Positions 40,701 through 45,454 of a stretch of 64,000 nucleotides of DNA are shown one piece after another; the stretch's first letter is position 1; every line of letters begins with the position of its first letter. Source of the DNA: Liolophura sinensis (lineage: Eukaryota > Mollusca > Polyplacophora > Chitonida > Chitonidae); the NCBI RefSeq assembly GCF_032854445.1, contig NC_088300.1, forward strand, positions 3,842,001-3,906,000, written 5' to 3'. The position numbers and the translations under genes were made by a program. The notes below the pieces were generated by a model, which had not been told where the DNA came from, ran no database searches, and saw only the letters and a program-made list of their open reading frames with translations.

Positions 40701-42103
40701 TCAGCCATGGACCTGCAGGATACCCAGCAACACATCAGGGTAAGCTTACTGGGTTAAATCCCCTTCCTTATACTCTTTAAGTTACTTAATTATTTGGTTA
40801 TTTATTTGAAGGGTGTTTTTTCCACCGTACTCAAGAATATTTCACTTATACGACGGCAACCAGCATTGTGGTGGGAGGAAAATGAGCAGAGCTCACAGGA
40901 AACCCATAACCATCAGCAGGTTACTGACGGACCTTCCCACGTACGGCCGGAGAGGAGGCCAGCATGAGCTGGACTTGAACTCACAGCGACCGCATGGGCG
41001 AGAGGCTTCAGGGTCATTACGCTGCACTAGCACACTAACCAATTGAGCCACAGAGGTCCCTTGTACTCGGGGTCAGTAAAAAGTTCAGTATGTGTAGATA
41101 ACATTTATTTATCCATCCTATTCTAATGTCATTGTTTTCATTGTTGGCTCTATTTCTTGTGGTTTTATTCTCATATCAACTTGCTTTTCAAACTCTTCAT
41201 TCAGAATAAGGCAAATGCATTTAGGCCTTTCAAACAAATTGGGTATGCACCATGCATGATCGAGTAGCTCATTCTCTAACAGCAGCACACAAGACCTTCC
41301 CAATATCTCCACCTTCCCTCAGACTTTGACCACTTTTATTAACCTTGCCTCATATGTAACTAAAATAGTTAAGTGATATAATTTAAAACTTTACCAAAGA
41401 AAATGTACTGTATTATGTTGGACAGGACATTGCTTGCCAACTGGAGACTTACGAGGTCAAACTGCAACACTTGAGACAGTTAAAAGTTGAGCTGGAGGAC
41501 ATCAGCTCTGACCAGGCGCAGAGGAAGATGGCTGCCGGCCTTGCGTCCCTGGGTAGTGAGCTGTTTGCCCTGAGGCACTGGTGTGACGAGAGCCAGGCCC
41601 GGCTGCTGGAGGAAGAAGGGGGAGACAAGGCTCCGTCAGCTGGGGCCACACCAAGGTCAGTCTGCAGCAATCTTCTCTCATTACCCTGTTGCATGGCACC
41701 AAAAAACCGAGGCAAGAAAGAAGAGATAAAGTAAAAAAAAATAGTTCCATTATATTGAAGTCCTTCACTGGCTATGTTACCGTGGCATTGTTTCAGACAT
41801 TATGTTTAGTGTTCAAGTGCAGTACCTGGCGTTCGATGTTGGCAGTTTTTACTGTACTCAAACCTGTCAACCATCAATTAGAATTACCATATAGTGAATG
41901 TTTTTGTTTGTTTTTTTAATAGACCAGATCAGGGGAGATCACTCAGTCCCATGTTGTCCAAAATCCTCAAAGGGGCAGCACCAGCTGTGGCCTTGGTTGC
42001 GCTGATGTACCTGGCCATGCCAGATGCCTGGGAAGCATTTGATGTGCTTGGTTTGACGGTGTCACCAGAGCTGAAGTACATCCGTGGTCCGCCTCCCTCC
42101 TGA
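4531..42103 (+). CDS. SYNE1: Nesprin-like KASH-domain protein, 3' part (12 exons, 5' end outside window)
   Basis: Spliced coding region joined from twelve exons by matching GT-AG borders and phase: 4531-4729, 7944-8068, 19781-20005, 31676-33845, 35123-35229, 35550-35720, 36946-37107, 37895-38084, 40085-40240, 40560-40739, 41426-41655, 41923-42103 (4096 nt including the stop and one surplus base in the eighth exon). The first exon begins in phase 0 behind an acceptor, so the gene starts upstream. In order the product shows spectrin-type helices with conserved W residues (RSNWT, ERRWHNVWLSSLEWQ), a ~723-residue acidic/serine-rich disordered block, a W-acidic motif (LHWEP), further spectrin-like helices, a short hydrophobic span and a C-terminus ending GPPPS. 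Known family role: nesprins sit in the outer nuclear membrane, and their terminal PPPX binds SUN proteins in the perinuclear space, linking nucleus and cytoskeleton. Assignment to nesprin rests on spectrin repeats plus KASH; SYNE1 versus SYNE2 type cannot be decided, since invertebrates usually have one gene. Confidence 0.9.
4730..7943 (+). other. Nesprin intron with 21-bp minisatellite
   Basis: An intron between phase-1 exons. It holds the 21-bp array at 5928-6718; the rest shows no gene. Its first bases run into ttatctcccttt, a short word that recurs in several places in the window. Confidence 0.8.
5928..6718. repeat. 21-bp minisatellite, about 37 copies
   Basis: The unit is close to tgtttctgcggcatgtgtgga, with variants at the ggc/agc/tgc and tgtgg/tgagtgg positions. 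Because 21 is divisible by three and the unit lacks stops in several frames, long open frames appear on both strands (up to 283 codons on -, 247 on +). Their products are 7-residue repeats (AAETSTH; CFCGMCG), have no splice support and lie inside the nesprin intron. Confidence 0.95.
7944..8068 (+). CDS. SYNE1: Nesprin exon 2 of window: spectrin repeat helix A
   Basis: The acceptor ends at tccttag (7943) and donor gtgagt begins at 8069. The exon is 125 nt: two bases complete the split Asp codon, then 41 codons leave in phase 0. The peptide includes DLHCIRSWL, EGKLLPLSIRSNWT and IEAKLKEHL. This W-L...V-E pattern is typical of the first helix of nesprin spectrin repeats and is among the clearest pieces of family evidence in the window. 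Confidence 0.9.
8158..8345 (+). repeat. Dispersed repeat, copy A
   Basis: Shares an ordered series of blocks with 15805-15990: actttttgtgaa, ccaaccca, gtgaaagttg-like, a ...aaaaggt-gaggaatta block and a trailing gta-rich part. Divergence is considerable, so this is an old interspersed element of unknown class. Confidence 0.6.
15021..15162 (+). mobile_element. tRNA-derived SINE, 5'-truncated (family 1)
   Basis: Shares gtgggaaggtct, cagcaacctgtgga, tcctcccaccata, taagt-aaatatt and the AAATAAAT tail with the fuller copies at 25226-25471 (+) and 40789-41060 (-). The tRNA-like head is missing, as is usual for 5'-truncated retrocopies. Confidence 0.75.
15805..15990 (+). repeat. Dispersed repeat, copy B
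   Basis: Second copy of the element at 8158-8345 in the same orientation and the same intron, recognised from the shared words actttttgtgaa, ccaaccca, agtgaaagttgcc and aaaaggttgaggaatta. Confidence 0.6.
16814..16940. repeat. 17-bp minisatellite, about 7 copies
   Basis: The unit is actgtatcacaccactc with small variants (attg for actg, aaaacac for cacaccac). It lies in the 11.7-kb nesprin intron. Confidence 0.92.
19781..20005 (+). CDS. SYNE1: Nesprin exon 3 of window: spectrin repeat helices B-C
   Basis: The acceptor ttttcttcag ends at 19780 and donor gtaagt begins at 20006. The exon is 225 nt, exactly 75 codons, phase 0 on both sides. It completes the repeat begun in the previous exon: VLQREIESQSK, KLSERLQ, LRSLRERHQR, then the diagnostic helix-C pattern LERRWHNVW followed by SLEWQCRLEEAL. 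An 11.7-kb intron precedes it and an 11.7-kb intron follows. Confidence 0.92.
20321..23332. repeat. 75-bp satellite-like array, about 40 copies
   Basis: The unit begins gcatgtacttagaaggtaat and contains the inverted repeat GAGCTG-TT-CAGCTC. Copies fall into blocks: ggcggc near the start, gacggc later, ttagaa versus ttagac, attcatc versus gtttatc, and a run of near-identical gtttatc/cctatc units at about 21975-22500. A few copies carry an extra G (gatgggc or gacgggc). No coding frame persists. It starts about 315 bp after a nesprin donor. Confidence 0.97.
24106..24720 (+). pseudogene. Decayed DNA transposon with zinc-finger-like N-terminal fragment
   Basis: The 5' part (from gggttcgcacgggtcttt, 24113 on) looks like a widespread animal repeat. 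From ATG at 24465 one frame reads MPDNCRFSDE, stop (TGA where W is expected), LQVPDFKDWLVRD, SGVSWA, stop (TAG), CQLCLRCIDV and SSMSKSGL. This resembles the N-terminal Cys-containing segment (…EWL…DWL…C..C…MGKSAL…) found in BED or hAT-like transposase-related proteins. No later transposase core was seen. The family name is inference from pattern; the two nonsense codons are read directly. Confidence 0.5.
24366..24380 (+). promoter_or_regulatory. CTCF-like motif
   Basis: The sequence ccacaagagggtgct fits the CTCF core pattern (CCACNAGRGGG-like) with T in place of C near the 3' end. It lies inside the decayed transposon. It is a motif match only, with no evidence of binding. Confidence 0.3.
25226..25471 (+). 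mobile_element. tRNA-derived SINE (family 1), near full length
   Basis: The head ggtggttagcgcgccagcatgg and the gctgtgagttgtac region look like degenerate A and B boxes of a tRNA promoter. The body has gtacatgggaaggtct, cagcaacctgtgga, ctccctcccaccata, tataagtgaaatattc and a taaaataaaagaataaa tail. It matches copies at 15021, 40789 (-) and 47470 (-). Confidence 0.75.
28006..28153. repeat. 37-bp tandem repeat, about 4 copies
   Basis: The unit contains gtgctccagatttcacc followed by ttttgtagtcac. The last copy is diverged (gtgctgcagttttcacc). Intronic. Confidence 0.9.
31402..31513. repeat. 19-bp minisatellite, about 6 copies
   Basis: The unit is gtcatctggtatatctggt, some copies with ggcatctgg. 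It lies about 160 bp upstream of the acceptor of the giant nesprin exon, so it may sit near the branch-point region. The unit length is not a multiple of three, so each strand carries short repetitive open frames in all frames. Confidence 0.93.
31676..33845 (+). CDS. SYNE1: Nesprin exon 4 of window: giant disordered acidic/serine-rich exon
   Basis: The acceptor ttctgtctgtag ends at 31675 and donor gtgagt begins at 33846. The exon is 2170 nt: 723 codons entering in phase 0 and leaving with one base. The sequence is rich in S, D, E and T with no predicted helix repeats, so it is probably a flexible linker between spectrin blocks. Visible short motifs: NKPKKRKSES (NLS-like basic patch, about 32095-32125), RDIGYSSEGYSN, RARKPWSTTK and RRERPWSIVA (repeated basic-P-W-S motif), RRTKSMEDP (basophilic kinase or 14-3-3-like site), and a terminal TSSGSDTDL. 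No known enzymatic domain. The last ~55 nt plus the donor are the first copy of an 85-bp tandem array. Confidence 0.9.
33790..34493 (+). repeat. 85-bp tandem array carrying a copied exon end and 5' splice site, 8 units
   Basis: Units start (cttagaacacaccatgat) at about 33790, 33875, 33960, 34045, 34130, 34215, 34324 and 34409; spacing is 85 except one of 109 caused by a 24-bp internal duplication. The first unit is the real 3' end of nesprin exon 4 with its donor at 33846. Every later unit repeats the coding-like segment and the donor sequence ttgggtgagt, with GT at 33931, 34016, 34101, 34186, 34295, 34380 and 34465. Copies differ by only a few substitutions, so the expansion is recent. Confidence 0.97.
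33846..35122 (+). other. Nesprin intron containing donor copies and a possible intronic poly(A) site
   Basis: Begins with seven extra donor-bearing repeat units, then an AATAAA at 34561, then ordinary AT-rich sequence to the acceptor at 35122. No other gene seen. Confidence 0.8.
34561..34566 (+). promoter_or_regulatory. Candidate intronic polyadenylation signal
   Basis: AATAAA about 70 bp past the donor array, with a T/GT-rich stretch (tgtgtttattttg) shortly downstream. If exon 4 is not spliced at 33846, translation stops at 33932-33934 and this signal could end a KASH-less transcript. Inference only. Confidence 0.35.
35123..35229 (+). CDS. SYNE1: Nesprin exon 5 of window
   Basis: The acceptor ends at ctttcag (35122) and donor gtatgg begins at 35230. 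The exon is 107 nt: two bases complete the split codon from exon 4, then 35 codons. The peptide runs AYVTPKQSMSE, SGSESDEQVNS and ETAWDNYQ. A second AG three bases downstream (35124-35125) makes a NAGNAG acceptor that would only remove one alanine. The donor gtatgg is weaker than the others in this gene. Confidence 0.85.
35550..35720 (+). CDS. SYNE1: Nesprin exon 6 of window: W-acidic motif exon
   Basis: The acceptor tttatccag ends at 35549 and donor gtgagt begins at 35721. The exon is 171 nt, 57 codons, phase 0 on both sides. It opens DPLYPTASEAPTEEP, followed by LHWEP and the acidic run ELEFEEEEF, then EVIAERSDKLRSKERK. The LHWEP-acidic stretch resembles W-acidic motifs by which vertebrate nesprins and calsyntenin bind kinesin light chain; this functional reading is inference. 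A poly-A run of about 20 lies just upstream in the intron (35497-35516). Confidence 0.9.
35721..36945 (+). other. Nesprin intron
   Basis: No gene seen. Contains a G-rich run at about 35934-35942 and the recurring word ttatctcccttt at 36038. Flanking exons are both phase 0. Confidence 0.7.
36946..37107 (+). CDS. SYNE1: Nesprin exon 7 of window
   Basis: The acceptor gttgttgtcag ends at 36945 and donor gtaagc begins at 37108. The exon is 162 nt, 54 codons, phase 0. It encodes SSAYLQEEDSDSDLEDLHHV, then IQQSVEQL, SSLKKRRSDP and LDPSKY. It bridges the disordered block and the next spectrin-like helices. The 3' part of a SINE begins within about 25 bases of the donor. Confidence 0.87.
37130..37213 (+). 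mobile_element. SINE 3' tail (family 2) close to a nesprin donor
   Basis: Contains gtcatatgactgaaaaattg, ttaagtatgacgttaaac and a cactcactcac-type tail, shared with 53395-53632. This tail type resembles SINE tails in mollusc genomes. It starts about 22 bases after the exon 7 donor. Confidence 0.7.
37895..38084 (+). CDS. SYNE1: Nesprin exon 8 of window, with an apparent one-base frame break
   Basis: The acceptor attgtttcag ends at 37894 and donor gtaatt begins at 38085. The first part reads in phase 0 as LLMQQWTQLYGFANNRFQ, a good spectrin helix A, but this frame stops at a TAA 24 codons in. The following helix (SQQLCKTYGDLTKVK to AASKQLQ) lies in the next frame and joins exon 9 in phase 0. 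Length is 190 nt, one more than a multiple of three. The simplest reading is one surplus base near 37948-37949 (the gg of ccaggcag), either an assembly error or a real lesion. An alternative acceptor after 37952 would restore frame but would drop the W-containing helix. Confidence 0.8.
38085..40084 (+). other. Nesprin intron
   Basis: No exon supported. Contains a dispersed repeat (39754-39960) that has an inverted partner at 47670-47879. The rest is AT-rich with short open frames only. Confidence 0.7.
39754..39960 (+). mobile_element. Dispersed repeat, + copy
   Basis: Roughly 80% identical by eye to the reverse complement of 47670-47879. Shared blocks include ctttaaagtcatgtcat, gtgggtggggaagaccaat, gaattgtac and cccatttcacagccctt. 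No coding capacity seen; probably a non-autonomous element. Confidence 0.75.
40085..40240 (+). CDS. SYNE1: Nesprin exon 9 of window
   Basis: The acceptor cttttcag ends at 40084 and donor gtatag begins at 40241. The exon is 156 nt, 52 codons, phase 0. The peptide is LKIEGLCRELDHM, VKDSVALFSQQHP and SSNLLEKNGKE, amphipathic and compatible with spectrin helices B and C. The donor is weak (gtatag). Confidence 0.85.
40560..40739 (+). CDS. SYNE1: Nesprin exon 10 of window
   Basis: The acceptor used is ttgcagatgtcag ending at 40559, because the AG at 40551-40552 would put the exon out of frame. The donor gtaagc begins at 40740. The exon is 180 nt, 60 codons, phase 0. The peptide GRLKELEGLLLKWRDFQ with HLELSAMDLQDTQQHIR is a clear spectrin-type W-containing helix. 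A tRNA-headed SINE in antisense orientation starts 50 bases after the donor. Confidence 0.88.
40789..41060 (-). mobile_element. tRNA-derived SINE (family 1), antisense, most complete copy
   Basis: On the - strand the head reads ggctcaattggttagtgtgc (A-box-like) and gctgtgagttcaagtcc (good B box), followed by the family body (cgtgggaaggtc, tcctcccaccacaatgctgg, cgtataagtgaaatattctt) and an AAATAAATAAC-type tail. It lies in the nesprin intron 50 bp after exon 10. The tRNA-like promoter is the strongest of the four family 1 copies. Confidence 0.85.
41426..41655 (+). CDS. SYNE1: Nesprin exon 11 of window
   Basis: The acceptor gttggacag ends at 41425 and donor gtcagt begins at 41656. The exon is 230 nt: 76 codons plus two bases (AG), completed as Arg by exon 12. 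The peptide DIACQLETYEVKLQHLRQLK, GSELFALRHWCDESQARLLE and GATPR is a last helix followed by a Gly/Pro linker leading to the membrane segment. Confidence 0.9.
41923..42103 (+). CDS. SYNE1: Nesprin exon 12 (last): KASH domain
   Basis: The acceptor tttttttaatag ends at 41922; the stop TGA is at 42101-42103. It encodes 60 residues: a polar lead (PDQGRSLSPMLSKILKG), a hydrophobic span (AAPAVALVALMYLAM) that should cross the outer nuclear membrane, and a lumenal tail of 27 residues ending YIRGPPPS. The terminal PPPX is the SUN-binding signature of KASH proteins. The lumenal tail contains no cysteine, whereas several vertebrate nesprins have one for a disulfide with SUN. Confidence 0.95.
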
Positions 42104-42655
42104 GCGATGGCCATGCAGATTGCGTCGAATCTTCTACAGCCTCGTTTTGTGACGAGACATAGCCCTGCTGACCATTGACCTGTACATAGCTGCTGATGGT
42201 GTTGAGACATACAGGGGGTAACAGAATGCACCTTATGTCTTTGGGAGTGCACATACCATGATAAAACCCCTGGAAAATACCACCCTTCCAGGAAAATACT
42301 CCCAGCTAAACATTGTACAGCCTTGGGGTGGGGAAATCAAGGGTAAAATCTTGGGTGGTGAATGTAAATGGATCTTTGGTAGGTGTTGTGTACGGGGGTG
42401 GGGACATTAGCGACATCCAATGGGCCTTGGGATGAGGTGGCAAAGAGGGATGGGTTTCCACAAAGAGCAGGGTTGTACTCAAATCTGCTGCCAGCAGTTA
42501 GTTGTTGTGGGGAAGCTAAAGCATGGAAAGCACCCACAAGATGTTCGAGTTGGAATGCAAAAAGGTTGTTGAATGGTGCATGCTGGAAAATACATTTATT
42601 AACGCATAATATGTTGTTTAACTTATATAATAAAGATAGTTAGGGTATATGCTGT
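42104..42655 (+). other. Nesprin 3' UTR (predicted)
   Basis: Runs from the stop codon at 42103 to shortly after the AATAAA at 42629. No other gene recognised. The exact cleavage site is not visible. Confidence 0.6.
42629..42634 (+). promoter_or_regulatory. Polyadenylation signal of nesprin
   Basis: AATAAA 526 bp after the KASH stop codon, the first canonical signal downstream in the sense direction. Confidence 0.6.
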
Positions 42656-43385
42656 CTAAGGTATGGTTTGGTGGAGAATGCCATATATTAAGACAGTAGT
42701 CATAAGGAAAGACTAATGACAAAATTTTCTCCATGGAAAATCAGGACTCTATTGGAGTATGTTTTCATTCACTGAATGGTCAGTAGCAATCTTGGTGGAT
42801 GAATATAACGTTGTGAATTCTTTTTAGTGATGGGAATATGAACATGTTTGAGTAATTATGTTTTTAAACCTGTTTGCCACAGGTCGCACATTTAAAGCTT
42901 TGGTGCATTACCTGTCAAACTTTAATTGCGTAAAGGATTGGCTAAAATATATTGTTCACTTTGACCATTCCCTACCTCCAGAAAGGTTCACACAAGGTTC
43001 TATGATGTACAGCTTGTAACTGATGTCAACAGCTTGTGACTGAAGATAGCAGCAGCTTGTAACTAATGTTAACAGGTTGTGACTGATGTCTGACTATTCA
43101 ATGTAATGAAAACTATCTGTCCCTAAGATTTCCCACGCGTTGGAGAAACAAAGTCTTTAGGCAGCACTTATCAAATCAAAGCCCACAATGTGCCATTAAT
43201 TCAAATCTATGAGTTGTGAATATATAAATATGTTAAGCATGTTTTATGCATGTGTATATTGGAATAGTAAACAAGAATTACTATGGTGATGGAGTCATTT
43301 AACATATTTATATTTACTTATGTGGTGCGGAGGCATTCACCAGTTCTAACAGTAAGTATAAATTTTTGATATATTTCATGCATGG

Positions 43386-43585
43386 NNNNNNNNNNNNNNN
43401 NNNNNNNNNNNNNNNNNNNNNNNNNNNNNNNNNNNNNNNNNNNNNNNNNNNNNNNNNNNNNNNNNNNNNNNNNNNNNNNNNNNNNNNNNNNNNNNNNNNN
43501 NNNNNNNNNNNNNNNNNNNNNNNNNNNNNNNNNNNNNNNNNNNNNNNNNNNNNNNNNNNNNNNNNNNNNNNNNNNNNNNNNNNNN
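43386..43585. other. Assembly gap (200 N)
   Basis: Exactly 200 N, a conventional placeholder size. A satellite array begins immediately to the right, so the gap probably hides an unresolved part of that array. Any reading frame crossing it is meaningless. Confidence 0.98.
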
Positions 43586-44130
43586 TACATGTGCATTTAC
43601 ACAAAGCAACAACATGTGCATTTACACAAAGCAACATACTGTGCATTTACACAAAGCAACGTACATGTGCAGTTATACAAAGCAACATACTGTACATTTA
43701 TACACAGCAACGTACTTGTGCATTTACACCAAGCAACGTACTGTGCATTTACACCAAGCAATGTAATGTGCATATATACAAAGCAACATTCTGTGCATTT
43801 ATACAAAGCAATGTACATGTGCATTTATACAAAGCAACATATATGTGCATTTATACACAGCAACGTACATGTGCATTCATACAAAGCAACATACATGTGC
43901 ATTTATACAAAGCAACATACTGTGTATTTATACAAACCAATGTACATGTGCATTTATACAAAGCAACATACATGTGCATTTATACAAACCAACGTACATG
44001 TGCATTTATACAAAGCAACGTACTGTGCATTTGTACAAAGCAACATACACATGCATTTATACAAAGAAACGCGCATGTGCATTTACACAAAGCAATGTAC
44101 ATCTGCATTTATACAAACCAACATACATGC
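43586..44130. repeat. ~26-bp minisatellite, about 21 visible copies, truncated by the gap
   Basis: The unit approximates tacatgtgcatttatacaaa followed by gcaaca/gcaacg, with length varying between 25 and 27 bp. Repetitive open frames (MCIYTKQ.., CAFIQSN..) are by-products. Confidence 0.95.
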
Positions 44131-44819
44131 ACATAAAGAATCTCACATGCAGAAAATGTGACTTCAGAAAATCCAGACTATCAGCTGACTGTTTCAGATG
44201 AAAAAGGAGGAAAATAGTCTTCCTTTTGGTAATCATTACCAATACTAAATTCATGCCATTTTCAAGATGTACAAAATATGCAAAACATTATGAGTGGGTT
44301 ACATTCCCCCAAAGCAATAACATACAACCAATCAAAATCTACTTGCACAAACAGCTCTTCACTAGCTTTGGTGCCCTTTTCAGATGCAGGTTTTCACACT
44401 TTATAGGTAATGTTTCATGGATAATAATTTCCCATGGTTAGGCATTGTGTATAACTTTTATGTATAAATATTTACTGTAACAGGTGTAACCTTCACTCTG
44501 CACCACCATGAAGATGATTTTGCACCTCACATTTGAATACGTGAGTAAATTTCGCAATGACCTAAACTGTTCATACTGTCATAAATTTTAAAAGTGTACA
44601 TTGTTGGAGACCCTACAGGTACAGAAGTGTGTACATGTTAAACCCATACTTCTTTTTCCAATGGCCTCTTACACAAGAATCTAACTACACTACTTCATGT
44701 AATACACATATGTAACATGAATATTCTTAATAATGTAATCTTTGTTGTTCAACTTTTCTGGACACACTGTTGCACTGCTACCATGTACATGTATTTAGAG
44801 TGAAACAAGACAATAAGTT

Positions 44820-45252
44820 ATGAACAAATTCATATTTATTGTTATGTACAAGAAGCTGTCATCCATAAGTACCATGTTCCATGTCTAAATACCACTTGAA
44901 GATGTCATGTACATGTAGTATAAGGTATGAGATAATGAGTTCTGTCCATCAAAATAATGCTTCTGAATTGTCTATATCTACTAGTAAATTGCTCACCTAC
45001 ACTGAACATGTACTAACTATATACCTACACCGCATTATCAAGGTATATGATAACGAGTCATACCCATCTATTCATTAATCTCTCCGTAACACCTAAATGT
45101 AGGCCTACAGTAGCATACAGTGACAACTCATTACATCAAGCAGATTGCTCACCTACATGTTGTAGTTCTATATCTTTAAGCAAAATACACTGTACATGAT
45201 AATGGTTTAGGCTTACCATTAATGCTTCTAATTACAGCTGAGTAGTTTACCA
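44820..45252 (-). other. Transporter 3' UTR (predicted)
   Basis: The sense strand after the TGA at 45253 is AT-rich without conserved coding content and ends near the AATAAA at 44840-44835. Confidence 0.45.
44835..44840 (-). promoter_or_regulatory. Candidate polyadenylation signal of the transporter gene
   Basis: On the - strand AATAAA, about 415 bp past the predicted stop at 45253. Other AT-rich candidates exist nearby. Confidence 0.4.
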
Positions 45253-45454
45253 TCAATTAATATGCTCACCCTTAGTTTCAGGCGAGATAACTATATCCTG
45301 GTCACTGTCTGATAAGCCGTTGACTACAACATCTCTACGCTGATTTACCTTCACAACTACAGGTAGAAAAGGCGTGAGTAGAGCCCAGTCAAACAGACCC
45401 CACCCGACACATAGAACACGATATCCAGGCTGCCCGTGTAGTCTGCCATCAAAC
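45253..45454 (-). CDS. Transporter coding exon 5 (TM12 and C-terminal tail), with a one-base frame break
   Basis: The acceptor tgtttacag precedes 45454. It opens GLMADYTGSLDIVFYVSGG, the conserved MCT segment before the last membrane span, then reaches a TAG 33 codons in. The neighbouring frame continues as hydrophobic ALLTPFLPVVVKV and then a polar tail (QRRDVVVNGLSDSDQD) to a TGA at 45253-45255. A base missing in the GGG run (45384-45386) would join the two. If the break is real, the protein would end about 11 residues into a different frame with a damaged last helix. Confidence 0.75.

Larger units (their letters stand above)
42656..44819. other. Intergenic region between convergent nesprin and transporter genes
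   Basis: AT-rich. Contains a short tandem run of gcttgtgactgatgt-like words (about 43010-43095), the assembly gap and the ~26-bp satellite. No gene supported. Confidence 0.7.

Noticed and set aside
43366-44161. Open frames of 256-259 codons across the gap
   Set aside because: They run through 200 N and then translate the ~26-bp satellite.
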